Assembly: GCA_039931675.1 (NCBI GenBank)
Contig: JBDTRM010000170.1
Location: 1 to 64,000, forward strand
Direction of reading: 5' to 3'
Origin: JAEUTH01 sp039931675
GTDB taxonomy: Bacteria; Bacteroidota; Bacteroidia; AKYH767-A; OLB10
Length of the DNA: 64,000 bases
Shown: positions 53,068 through 61,638 of the stretch, one piece after another
Layout of the letters: each line of letters opens with the position of its first letter
Numbering within the stretch: position 1 is the stretch's first letter
Made by a program: the position numbers and the translations under genes
Notes under the pieces: generated by a model
Databases searched by the model: none
What the model saw: only the letters and a program-made list of their open reading frames with translations
What the model was told of the DNA's origin: nothing

Positions 53068-54609
53068 ATGAATCAGAAATTAGAAACACTGAAAAAAAAT
53101 ATTGCCGAAGGTCAATTGGGTGGAGGCCAGAAACGGATTGACTCGCAACATGCAAAAGGCAAACTTACAGCACGCGAGCGTTTGCACTTTTTATTTGATG
53201 ATGGCAAGTTTGAAGAAATAGGAATGTTTGTTACGCACCGTTCAGTGGAGTTTGGTTTGGAGAATGAAAAATATTTAGGCGATGGCGTCATCACCGCTTT
53301 CGGAAATATCAATGGTCGTCTCACTTATGTTTTCGCGCAAGACTTCACAGTTTTCGGAGGTTCATTAAGCGAAGCACATGCCACAAAGATTTGCCGCATT
53401 ATGGATTTGGCAATGCAAAATGGTGCGCCTGTTGTTGGTTTGAATGACAGTGGCGGTGCACGTATCCAGGAGGGCGTAGTAAGCCTTGGTGGCTATGCCG
53501 ATATTTTTTATCGCAATACATTGGCATCAGGTGTCATTCCGCAAATCAGCGCCATCATGGGACCATGTGCAGGCGGTGCAGTTTATTCTCCTGCTATCAC
53601 TGATTTTATTCTGATGGTTGAAAATACTTCATACATGTTTGTTACAGGTCCAAACGTTGTAAAAACCGTAACACATGAGGAAGTAACATCGGAAGAACTT
53701 GGAGGCGCATCGGCACACAGCACAAAGAGTGGCGTAACACATTTTAGTTGCGCTAATGAAATAGAATGTATCAATGCTGTGAAAAGATTGTTGAGTCACA
53801 TGCCTCAAAATTGCGAAGACAACGCGCCTGCAATTGCTTACACTCCTTCGAATGAATCGCGACCAAAATTGAACGAAATTATTCCATCAAATCCTAATCA
53901 ACCTTATGATATGCATGAAGTAATAAAAGGCATTATGGATGATGGTGATTTTTTTGAAGTGCATAAAAATTATGCAGAAAATATTGTAGTTGGCTTTGCG
54001 CGATTAGCAGGTAAAAGTATTGGTATAGTTGCTAATCAGCCTGCTGTGCTTGCGGGAGTATTAGACATTCATTCATCAAAAAAAGCAGCTCGATTTGTTC
54101 GATTCTGTGATTGCTTTAATATTCCGCTGCTCGTGTTTGAAGATGTACCCGGATTTTTACCTGGTACTGATCAGGAGTGGAATGGAATAATTACCAACGG
54201 TGCAAAACTGCTGTTTGCATTTAGCGAAGCCACAGTGCCTCGTGTTACAGTTATCACACGCAAAGCTTATGGCGGTGCTTATGATGTGATGAACAGTAAG
54301 CATATAGGTGCAGATATGAATTATGCATGGCCAACAGCCGAAATTGCTGTTATGGGAGCAGCAGGTGCTGCAGAAATTATTTTCAAAAATGAAATTGCAA
54401 AAGATACAAACCCGAAAGCAAAACTGAAAGAAAAGGAACAGGAATATATCGAACACTTTGCAAATCCATACCGCGCAGCCGAGCGTGGTTACATTGACGA
54501 AGTAATAAAACCGGAAGACACTCGAATAAAACTAATCACTGCATTTAAAATGCTGGAGAATAAAGTGGCTAAACTTCCTAAAAAGAAACATGCTAATATT
54601 CCTTTGTAA
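53068..54609 (+). CDS. pccB: Acyl-CoA carboxylase, carboxyltransferase (beta) subunit
   Basis: Biotin-dependent carboxyltransferase of the propionyl-CoA/acyl-CoA carboxylase type, 513 residues, full length. It transfers the carboxyl group from biotin to the acyl-CoA. The N-terminal crotonase-like domain has KLTARERLHFLFDDGKFEE, the acyl-CoA site NDSGGARIQEGV and the oxyanion glycines MGPCAGGAVYSPA. The C-terminal domain has FEDVPGFLPGTDQEWNGIITNGAKLL and KAYGGAYDVMNSK, which bind biotin. No alpha subunit or biotin carrier gene is nearby. Methylmalonyl-CoA decarboxylase alpha subunit is an alternative within the same family. Confidence 0.9.
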   Translation: MNQKLETLKKNIAEGQLGGGQKRIDSQHAKGKLTARERLHFLFDDGKFEEIGMFVTHRSVEFGLENEKYLGDGVITAFGNINGRLTYVFAQDFTVFGGSLSEAHATKICRIMDLAMQNGAPVVGLNDSGGARIQEGVVSLGGYADIFYRNTLASGVIPQISAIMGPCAGGAVYSPAITDFILMVENTSYMFVTGPNVVKTVTHEEVTSEELGGASAHSTKSGVTHFSCANEIECINAVKRLLSHMPQNCEDNAPAIAYTPSNESRPKLNEIIPSNPNQPYDMHEVIKGIMDDGDFFEVHKNYAENIVVGFARLAGKSIGIVANQPAVLAGVLDIHSSKKAARFVRFCDCFNIPLLVFEDVPGFLPGTDQEWNGIITNGAKLLFAFSEATVPRVTVITRKAYGGAYDVMNSKHIGADMNYAWPTAEIAVMGAAGAAEIIFKNEIAKDTNPKAKLKEKEQEYIEHFANPYRAAERGYIDEVIKPEDTRIKLITAFKMLENKVAKLPKKKHANIPL

Positions 54610-54680
54610 GTGAAAAGGAAAGTAAAGGTGAAAGAGTTTGACAATTGAAAAAGGTTACTTTAATAACAGTTTGATTATTG

Positions 54681-54716
54681 ATAATTCCGAGTGGTAAAAC
54701 ATTCGGAATTTTTTTG
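54681..54716 (+). terminator. Terminator after the carboxylase gene
   Basis: AATTCCGA and TTCGGAATT pair around a GTGGTAAAACA loop and run into six to seven T residues. It lies about 70 bp after the stop. Confidence 0.8.
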
Positions 54717-54724
54717 ACTTCTTT

Positions 54725-54809
54725 AATATCGGATAGATAAAATATTTGCAATAACCGATTTTAAATGTACATTTGTCGGATTATGATGAAAATTGACATA
54801 TCCGATATT
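54725..54809 (+). promoter_or_regulatory. Promoter and symmetric operator of the Fic gene
   Basis: TTTG (54745-54748), exactly 19 nt, then TACATTTG (54768-54775) gives a perfect Bacteroidota promoter. It is framed by a perfect 11-bp inverted pair, AATATCGGATA (54725-54735) and TATCCGATATT (54799-54809). Two further CGGAT half-sites lie inside, CCGAT near 54755 and TCGGAT near 54777. The outer right site is within the coding sequence. Confidence 0.75.
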
Positions 54810-55754
54810 AACAAAATGCAAGCAACCTTTGACAGGCTGTTTGAAAAAAAGGCAAAATTGCAGGCTGGCAGGCCCTTGCCGCAAAGCGCCTTAAAAAAAA
54901 TCAGAGAAGACCTTACTATTGAATGGACTTACAATTCAAACAGTATTGAAGGTAATACACTTACTCTTCGTGAAACAAAAATGATTTTACTGGATGGCAT
55001 TACTGTAAAAGGGAAATCGCTGCGCGAACATTTTGAAGCGCACAATCATGAAAAGGCTATTAACTATTTGTATCAATTGGTTAATAAAGATTACACCTTG
55101 AGAAGCATTGATATTTTATCACTTCACAGTTTGGTACTGCGCAGTATTGAAGAAGAATATGCAGGCAGGCTTCGCAATGCTGGTGTAAGAATAGTTGGTG
55201 CAAATTTTACACCTCCTAATGCAAGCAAAGTTTCAGATTTGTTAGATGAGTTGATTGATTTTGTAAATATAAATCCTTTGGGGTTGAATGAAATTGTTTT
55301 GGCTACTGTGTTTCATCATAAATTAGTTTGGATACATCCTTTTTTTGATGGCAATGGAAGAACAGTTAGGTTGGCTATGAATTTATTATTGATGCGTTCA
55401 GGATTTCCTCCTGCTATTATTTTAAAGCATGATAGGAAAAAATATTATGAAGGGTTACGTCAAGCCGATATGGGTAACTATCAAAAACTTGCTTTATTAA
55501 TGACGCAGGCTTTAGAGCGAACATTGAATATCTATTTAAATTCATTGCCCGGCAATAGCTATGATTATGTAGAGATTTCAAACTTGCTTGAAGAAGAGCA
55601 ATTGCCTTACGGGCAAGAGTACATTAGCTTATTGGCACGCAGTGGTAAAATTGATGCTCATAAAGAAGGTAGAAACTGGCTTACGACAAAAGCGGCTGTT
55701 ACTAATTATATGGATAAAAGGAAAAGAAAACGTGGGCGAGATTTAATTCAATGA
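54783..55754 (+). CDS. Fic-domain protein (predicted AMP transferase) with C-terminal HTH
   Basis: A 323-residue Fic protein, which would transfer AMP (or another nucleotide) from ATP to a target hydroxyl. The active-site loop HPFFDGNGRTVR (near 188-199) is complete. The N-terminal inhibitory motif S-x-x-x-E-G is present in NSNSIEGNT (near 52), so this is an autoinhibited class II Fic. The C-terminal region (about 255-320; EISNLLEEEQLPYGQEYIS, KAAVTNYMDKRKRKRGR) looks like a winged helix. The start is set at ATG 54783 (or 54786): an upstream ATG at 54765 overlaps the -7 box. The transcript would therefore be leaderless or nearly so. The surrounding CGGAT sites suggest autoregulation by the HTH. 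Confidence 0.88.
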   Translation: MMKIDISDINKMQATFDRLFEKKAKLQAGRPLPQSALKKIREDLTIEWTYNSNSIEGNTLTLRETKMILLDGITVKGKSLREHFEAHNHEKAINYLYQLVNKDYTLRSIDILSLHSLVLRSIEEEYAGRLRNAGVRIVGANFTPPNASKVSDLLDELIDFVNINPLGLNEIVLATVFHHKLVWIHPFFDGNGRTVRLAMNLLLMRSGFPPAIILKHDRKKYYEGLRQADMGNYQKLALLMTQALERTLNIYLNSLPGNSYDYVEISNLLEEEQLPYGQEYISLLARSGKIDAHKEGRNWLTTKAAVTNYMDKRKRKRGRDLIQ

Positions 55755-56203
55755 TTGTTTTTAAAATTCGTGTATAAAATAAATGGATGGATACTGGAAC
55801 GCATAACATTTAATCCACAGGTTTGCAATGGCAGGCCAACTATATGCAACGTAAGTTTTACGGTTATTCACTTTTAGAATAGCAGAAATAATTGAGCTTC
55901 AATTAACAACTCTATCCCCACATTTGCACAAAAAAAATAAGCTAAAATGGTTGGGTTTCTGAGACAGACTCAAAAAAATTTTAAGGTTTTTTCCACATAG
56001 AAATTTATGCCTTTCCCGGTATGGTAAAAGAGAGCATGATTCTGCCCATGCTTTGATTTTGAAAAGGGAACGCTTTTGGATAATAAAGAAAACAGTAATA
56101 ATTGCAATTGAACTTGGAGTAAGCCGCAAGAATTAAAGGGCAATTGATATTTTTTTTATTTACAATTGAAAATTAGCTTTGCATCAACTAAAAACTATAT
56201 GAT
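55755..56203 (+). other. Intergenic region before the coiled-coil protein gene
   Basis: This 449-bp gap holds no gene I can support; the longest frame (minus strand, 55899-56129) has no family resemblance. A -7 box TAGCTTTG (56174-56181) fits TAnnTTTG and lies 22 bp before the ATG of the next gene, but no TTTG sits at the right distance upstream. Confidence 0.5.
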
Positions 56204-57103
56204 ATGAAAAAGATACAGCTACTTGTTCTCGCTTCCCTGCTATTTTTAAATCTTAATGTATTTGCCCAAAAGGAAATTACGGTAACACCAGTAAACAAAC
56301 AAATGAGTCGCGGTATGCAGGCCGGCTACATGGTAAATATTCCGGAGGCGAAATTAAAAGAGGTAAATCCTGCACTTAAAAAACAGTTAGAGGAAAATAC
56401 AAAAGCCAATGCCAAAGAAATTAATGGTGAAATGGTAACTTACGAAGCGGTTAATAAAAATTTTTCACTCAAACCTTTTATCATTTATTCTAAACTGCTC
56501 GAAACTACTGATGGTGTGGAACTTACAGCCTTTGTTACAGAAGATAGTTTAACCTTCCTGGATGAAAATGGTGAAGCAGATAAAGTAGCGGCCCTGAAAA
56601 AATCATTGCACGATTTTGCTGCTGCTGAATACAAGAAAGTTGTAACCAAACAATTGAATGTGGAGAATGGTAAATTAAGTGATTTGAAAAAAACACTTGA
56701 CGGGCAGGTAAAGGACGAAAATGATAATACAAAAGAGATAAGCAAAAAGCAACGCGAAATAGAAAGCAGCAAATCAAAAATAGAGGCGAATAAAGTTCAG
56801 CAGGCATCCAAAGCCGAGCAGGTAGGCAATCAGCAAAAAATGGTTGACGGCATAAGCGACAAGAAATCGCCCGAATATAACCTTGCAGGAAAGAATTTAA
56901 AAAAATATGTAGGTGAAGGGAAAGATTTAGAAAAGGATGCAGAAAAATTAGCCCGCAGCATTGACGATAACAACGCTGAAATAAAAGAACTGGAACTCAA
57001 AAATGAAAACGTGAAAAAACAGCAGGCCGATACCAAACAAAAAATTGAAGCCCAGGAAACTGCTGTGAAAAATGTTACGGATATATTGAACGGGATTAAA
57101 TAA
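56204..57103 (+). CDS. Secreted coiled-coil protein of unknown function
   Basis: Not recognised. The 299-residue protein has a signal peptide (MKKIQLLVLASLLFLNLNVFAQ) and a globular part at about 23-135 (ITVTPVNKQMSRGMQAGYMVNIPEA, KPFIIYSKLLETTDGVELTAFV). From about 145 to the end it is one long charged coiled coil rich in Lys, Glu, Gln and Asn (KKQREIESSKSKIEANKVQQ, ARSIDDNNAEIKELELKNE). It probably acts in the periplasm as a scaffold or structural protein. It has no lipobox or T9SS domain and stands alone with its own -7 box. Confidence 0.65.
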   Translation: MKKIQLLVLASLLFLNLNVFAQKEITVTPVNKQMSRGMQAGYMVNIPEAKLKEVNPALKKQLEENTKANAKEINGEMVTYEAVNKNFSLKPFIIYSKLLETTDGVELTAFVTEDSLTFLDENGEADKVAALKKSLHDFAAAEYKKVVTKQLNVENGKLSDLKKTLDGQVKDENDNTKEISKKQREIESSKSKIEANKVQQASKAEQVGNQQKMVDGISDKKSPEYNLAGKNLKKYVGEGKDLEKDAEKLARSIDDNNAEIKELELKNENVKKQQADTKQKIEAQETAVKNVTDILNGIK

Positions 57104-57133
57104 ATAGTTTCAGTTTAAGTTTTTCCAGTTAAA

Positions 57134-57859
57134 TTATCCCAAAACTTCCTCCAACACTTTATGGGAATTTATTTTTGCTCCATGCAATGCATGCAATTCG
57201 TAGTAATGTAAAATGTTGTTCAGCAATTCTCTTCTTGCTTCTCCACTCATTTCTATTTGATGATGATTTTCAAAATCGCTGTTTGTGATTTGATGCAGTA
57301 GTATTGCCTGTTGCGAATTAATAAATTCAGGGTAGGGCGGAAGAGCAGTTAAGTAAACTCCTTCACGCATATCGAAAACAAAAAACGCATCATTGCAATC
57401 ACCATTTGGGAAAAAACCGAGATGCTTTGTTAACTGCATTAAAAAGTAATGATGAAATTGTTTGCAGGATGTTTCTGAATGGTCAAGCAATTGTATATGA
57501 TTTACTAAAAAAGCAAAAAGGTTTTTATTGGCTTCTTCCTCGCGAATGCTTTTATACAACACTTCGGCAATGAAAAAGGCAAGTGAACTCTTGGCCACAT
57601 CATAAGGAATATTAATAAGTAGAGGTGAAGCGATTATATCAGACACTCTTTGTAAGTCGCGGTTTTCTTTTTGATGAGCTATTAATTCAACTAATGAAAG
57701 CGGCTGCAATAAGTTGGCTTTGAATTTTGATTTAGATTTGCGTACACCATTTAGCATGTATGATTGCATACCATAAGTTTCGGTATAAACTTTAGCTATA
57801 ACCGAAGTCTCGGAAAAATTAACTGTGTGCAGCACTATGCCTTTGGTACGGGAAATCAT
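57134..57859 (-). CDS. recO: DNA repair protein RecO
   Basis: Recombination mediator that helps load RecA onto SSB-coated gaps. The 241-residue length is normal. The N-terminal OB fold has SRTKGIVLHTVNFSETSVIAKVYTETYGMQSYMLNGVRKSKSK (in part: GIVLHTVNFSETSVIAKVYT), and the helical C-terminal domain has KQFHHYFLMQLTKHLGFFPN and EMSGEARRELLNNILHYYELH, usual for Bacteroidota RecO. The C4 zinc cluster of other RecO proteins is not conserved, as is common in this phylum. It is convergent with the coiled-coil protein gene. Confidence 0.9.
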   Translation of the reverse strand: MISRTKGIVLHTVNFSETSVIAKVYTETYGMQSYMLNGVRKSKSKFKANLLQPLSLVELIAHQKENRDLQRVSDIIASPLLINIPYDVAKSSLAFFIAEVLYKSIREEEANKNLFAFLVNHIQLLDHSETSCKQFHHYFLMQLTKHLGFFPNGDCNDAFFVFDMREGVYLTALPPYPEFINSQQAILLHQITNSDFENHHQIEMSGEARRELLNNILHYYELHALHGAKINSHKVLEEVLG

Positions 57860-57944
57860 TTTTTTTGTTTGAAACTTTTGGCTTTTAACCGTTAGCCTTT
57901 AGCTGCTGCAATAATAAGTTTATATGCCTTATCTCCATATTCCT

Positions 57945-57961
57945 CTATTTCCCGGAAATAG
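57945..57961. repeat. Palindrome CTATTTCC-C-GGAAATAG
   Basis: A perfect 8-bp inverted repeat around one base, just beyond the stop of the polymerase gene on the minus strand. No T-tract follows, so it is only a weak terminator candidate. Confidence 0.4.
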
Positions 57962-57969
57962 GGTAATTG

Positions 57970-60939
57970 TTAGAATTTTTTTTCTTGCGCAATTTCCTTC
58001 TCCACCAAATCTTCTCTTGTCAAATTATCCAACCGATACATCTCCATCAAATCAATACTGTAAAAGTCAAACTCTTCGGCAACTTTGCCGATGATGCGAT
58101 AACAACCTCTACCACGAATTGGAAACTGCGCAGCAATTTTAGGGAAGTGCGTGGTATCGAAAAATTTTCCTTTCTCATCTAACCATGTTCCGAAAAACAT
58201 TGCTTCACCATGTTTTGTACTTGCTGATTTTGTGGTAACAAGATAGCCGGTAATTTCTATCACATCACCTTTGTGTTTCTTTAAATCGTCTGCAAAAAAA
58301 TTAATCGGAGTTTTTTCTTTGATGAGTTGAAACGGATTGCAAAGCGGGAAACCTAATATTTCCAATTCATCCAACGCATCGTCCAATTGATGATGATATA
58401 AAGTTGGGAGCACAAAATTTCTTCTTTCGGTTTCAAACAATTCATTTCGTGCAACCGTTTTTTTCTCTGCTCCAATTATAGTATGAATATCCCACAGCAA
58501 TTGTTTTTTTGTTCTTCCTGTAAAACGAAATGAACCTATGCGAATGAGGATACGCAACTGCTCCACAGCAATTGAAACACGTTTCATAAAATTTTCGAGA
58601 GAAGTAAAATTTCCATTGCGATTACGTTCATTCAAAATTTCTCCAACAACATTTCCTTCCAATTCACCAACAAGATGAAACCCGAGAAAAATATTGTCAT
58701 CGTAAATTGTTGTGAGCTGATTGCTTCTGTTAATATCGGGAGCATTAATTTTTCCTCCACACATTCGTGCCTCATGAACATAGAATTGCACACCGAAAAA
58801 CCCTCCACCATTATTAATAACCGCTGTCATAAATTCAAGCGGGTAATATGTTTTTAAAAACATGCACTGGTAACTTTCCACTGCATAGGAAGCTGAGTGA
58901 CCTTTACTGAATGCATATCCTGCAAAGCTTTCAATTTGCCGCCAAACTTCTTTTGTAATTTCATCGGGATAACCTTCGGCTTTACAATTGGACAAAAATT
59001 TATCTTCTACTTTTTTAAACTCTTCTCTGCCACGATATTTGCCACTCATACCTCTGCGAAGCATATCGGCTTCTGTAAGCGTAAGTTTTGCAAAGTGGTG
59101 CGCCACTTTAATTACATCTTCCTGGTAAACCATTACTCCAAAAGTTTCTTCCATTAATTCTTTCATCAACGGATGAATATATTGCCTTCGCGATTCATCG
59201 TGAAAACGTAAAATGTATTCGCGCATCATACCTGATGATGCAACACCCGGGCGAATGATAGAACTTGCTGCAACCAAATCAAGATATGTTTTCGCTTTCA
59301 ACTTTGTCAGCAACATTCTCATGCCAGGCGACTCTACATAAAAGCATCCCATAAGATTTGCTTCAGTCAGATTTTTACGAATGCCCTCATCTTCTTTAAA
59401 ACGTTTTATATTGTGAATGTCAATTTCAACATTTTTATTTTGCTTAATGATTTCAACTGCATCTTTTATTTTTCCCAATCCACGCTGTGCAAGAATATCA
59501 AACTTATAAAGCCCCAGGTCTTCGGCTTCTAACATGCTGAATTGCGTAAGTGGAAAATCTTTTGGTGGCATATTGGTTGCCGTATAATAGTAAATTGGTT
59601 TTTCTGAAATTAAAATCCCTCCCGCATGTATGCTCAGGTGACTTGGGAAATCATTAATACGATTTGCATACCTGAAAATGAGTTTCGAAATATGGTCAGA
59701 AGTTTTAGGCGATTTTCGGTTTTCGACCAGCAAGTCAATCTCTGCGGCAGGCAAACCAAAAACTTTTCCCAATTCGCGAATCACTGCGCGTGATTGAAAC
59801 GTGCTATAAGTTGCCAGCAAGGCAGTGTGTGCTGTTCCATAAGTCTTAAAAATGTGTTTGATTATTTCATTGCGTTCGTTCGAATTAAAATCAATGTCAA
59901 AATCAGGCGGGCTTGTTCGTGATGCATTGATAAACCGTTCGAAATACAAATCCAGGTCAATAGGGTCCACATCAGTTATTCGCAACAAATAAGCTACCAG
60001 GCTGTTTGCACCACTCCCACGACCTACATAAAAAAACCCTCTCTGCTGCGCATAGTTTACAATATCATGATTGATTAAAAAGTAAGAAGAAAAATTTAAT
60101 TCCGAGATAAGTTTTATTTCTTTTTCAAATCGCTCAATGATGGTATCGTCAGCATAGGGATAACGATACTTCATTCCGTCATTACATAAACTCAGCAGCT
60201 TGTGGTAATCCTGCTTAGCAGTTCCTGTAAAGTATTTTTTGTTTTTGTTGACACCGAATTCAAAATCAATTTCACATTCATCCAATATTTTTTTAGTGTT
60301 GCGAATGAGTTGCGGATATTCGTTGTAAATATTTTCCAATTCATTTTCAGTAAGCATTATTTCATCAGGTTGTGCTTGTTCACTTTTATTCAACTTACTC
60401 AACAGCGTATTATTATCAATTGCACGTAAGAGACGGTGTATATTGAAATCAATGTCATTTCTGAGAGTAACAGGAGAAAGCACAACAAGTTTTTCAGGAT
60501 AATTTTTCCATTCTGAAAAACGGAGTTTATTAAAGTCAGAACTTTTAACTCCCATGAACTCATTGTTTTTCAGCAGGCGATATTTCTGATTAAATGGATA
60601 AATCAAAAAGGCATTTTCAAATTCAGGAATTCCATCTGGAATAATTGCTTCACCGGTTAAAAGACATAGTGTTAGAAATTTGTTCAGTTCATAAAAGCCT
60701 TCATTATTTTTAGCTATGCCGATAAATTTTTGTTCAGCACCGTTTCTGAAATCAATTCCAACAACAGGTTTTATGTTTGCTTTTTTCGAAAGGCGAACAA
60801 AATCCAAAACTCCTGATGTATTATTTATGTCAGTCAATGCAAAGCATGAGATGTCTTTCTTCAAAGCTTCATGCAGCAGTTCCCCGGGACTCATGGTTCC
60901 GTATTTTAAACTATAATATGAATGACAATTTAAATGCAT
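57970..60939 (-). CDS. dnaE: DNA polymerase III alpha subunit, short DnaE-type (possibly error-prone DnaE2/ImuC)
   Basis: C-family replicative-type polymerase of 989 residues, clearly shorter than the main DnaE (about 1150 or more). The PHP domain opens it (MHLNCHSYYSLKYGTMSPGE, FALTDINNTSG). The palm has the catalytic aspartates in PPDFDIDFNSNERN and the third acidic site in LYKFDILAQRGLGKI. The fingers, thumb and helix-hairpin-helix regions follow (SKGHSASYAVESYQ), and a C-terminal OB fold (KGDVIEITGYLVTTKSASTKHG). The length suits the second polymerase used for lesion bypass with ImuA/ImuB, but those genes are not adjacent, so the assignment between DnaE1 and DnaE2 is open. Confidence 0.85.
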   Translation of the reverse strand: MHLNCHSYYSLKYGTMSPGELLHEALKKDISCFALTDINNTSGVLDFVRLSKKANIKPVVGIDFRNGAEQKFIGIAKNNEGFYELNKFLTLCLLTGEAIIPDGIPEFENAFLIYPFNQKYRLLKNNEFMGVKSSDFNKLRFSEWKNYPEKLVVLSPVTLRNDIDFNIHRLLRAIDNNTLLSKLNKSEQAQPDEIMLTENELENIYNEYPQLIRNTKKILDECEIDFEFGVNKNKKYFTGTAKQDYHKLLSLCNDGMKYRYPYADDTIIERFEKEIKLISELNFSSYFLINHDIVNYAQQRGFFYVGRGSGANSLVAYLLRITDVDPIDLDLYFERFINASRTSPPDFDIDFNSNERNEIIKHIFKTYGTAHTALLATYSTFQSRAVIRELGKVFGLPAAEIDLLVENRKSPKTSDHISKLIFRYANRINDFPSHLSIHAGGILISEKPIYYYTATNMPPKDFPLTQFSMLEAEDLGLYKFDILAQRGLGKIKDAVEIIKQNKNVEIDIHNIKRFKEDEGIRKNLTEANLMGCFYVESPGMRMLLTKLKAKTYLDLVAASSIIRPGVASSGMMREYILRFHDESRRQYIHPLMKELMEETFGVMVYQEDVIKVAHHFAKLTLTEADMLRRGMSGKYRGREEFKKVEDKFLSNCKAEGYPDEITKEVWRQIESFAGYAFSKGHSASYAVESYQCMFLKTYYPLEFMTAVINNGGGFFGVQFYVHEARMCGGKINAPDINRSNQLTTIYDDNIFLGFHLVGELEGNVVGEILNERNRNGNFTSLENFMKRVSIAVEQLRILIRIGSFRFTGRTKKQLLWDIHTIIGAEKKTVARNELFETERRNFVLPTLYHHQLDDALDELEILGFPLCNPFQLIKEKTPINFFADDLKKHKGDVIEITGYLVTTKSASTKHGEAMFFGTWLDEKGKFFDTTHFPKIAAQFPIRGRGCYRIIGKVAEEFDFYSIDLMEMYRLDNLTREDLVEKEIAQEKKF

Positions 60940-61012
60940 GTGATGTTTTTTCCCGTTTTATAAAATTACTCAACATAGTAAATTTCAAGACAAAGATTAG
61001 AAACTTTGTGTT

Positions 61013-61339
61013 ATGGAAAGGACAGCCATTCATGTTATTTTACCTCATACGGAGTACGATTCATTGATAGAGATGATAATGAAGTTGGAAAAACGAGTTG
61101 CAGAATTAAAATCTCAGATGAATAAAAACAAGCAAGGCGTACAACCCTGACACAAGGGAAGCACCTTAAAAATGGTTGACCATCCTGATGAATTCATTGC
61201 ACATAAAGTACAAGGCGAATGTGATTGCGAGCAAATCTGGAAGAGCAAAAACTAATAAACATACTTCGCAGACAGGAATTTGAGTTGCCACCAAAACTCA
61301 CCGAAGTAACAGAGCATTGTATAGAGGTAAGGCAATAGC
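61013..61339 (+). pseudogene. Decayed IS66-family transposase N-terminus
   Basis: One reading frame interrupted by stops encodes recognisable IS66 TnpC N-terminal pieces in the right order. First a coiled coil (YDSLIEMIMKLEKRVAELKS), then, after TGA at 61148, HKGSTLKMVDHPDEFIAHKV and a Cys-containing GECDCEQ, then, after two TAA codons at 61253-61258, RRQEFELPPKLTEVTEHCIEV, ending at TAG 61337. Compared with intact IS66 transposases the NSSKPPSSDG linker is deleted, and everything after the zinc-finger-like region is missing. No terminal inverted repeats, TnpA or TnpB are seen. Confidence 0.75.
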
Positions 61340-61492
61340 AGTGAGAAGAAAAAAAAAATTCAAAATAAAAAAAAAGATTCAGAATTCTCCAAAATTCAAA
61401 GACATGTTTTCAAACGGACGTCATGCTCCCCTCCACGTGTCATTCAGGAGGAAACTTTTTTATCTTTAGTAGGATTTTCTTGTGTATCCAAT

Positions 61493-61600
61493 CGTCATTG
61501 CGAGGAACGAAGCAATCTGTTGAAGATTAGCACATTTTATATTTGAGCAGTTGTTCACTTGAAGAGATTGCTTCGGAAGCTACGCAACCTCGCAATGACG
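61493..61600. repeat. Dispersed repeat of the TCATTGCGAGG type
   Basis: CGTCATTGCGAGG (61493-61505) is the exact reverse complement of CCTCGCAATGACG (61588-61600). Inside it, GAAGCAATCT (61509-61518) pairs with AGATTGCTTC (61565-61574), so the whole can fold as a long two-part hairpin. This word is a widespread repeat in many bacterial phyla. The gap is otherwise AT-rich with A-runs at 61350-61375. Confidence 0.8.
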
Positions 61601-61638
61601 AACACCCACCTTCACTTTCCCCTTCCCCTTCACTCCCT

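Noticed and set aside
55899..56129. 76-codon minus-strand frame
   Set aside because: No recognisable domain and no promoter, in an AT-rich gap.
61148..61150. TGA as a recoded selenocysteine codon
   Set aside because: Further TAA and TAG stops in the same frame and missing IS66 segments show simple decay.
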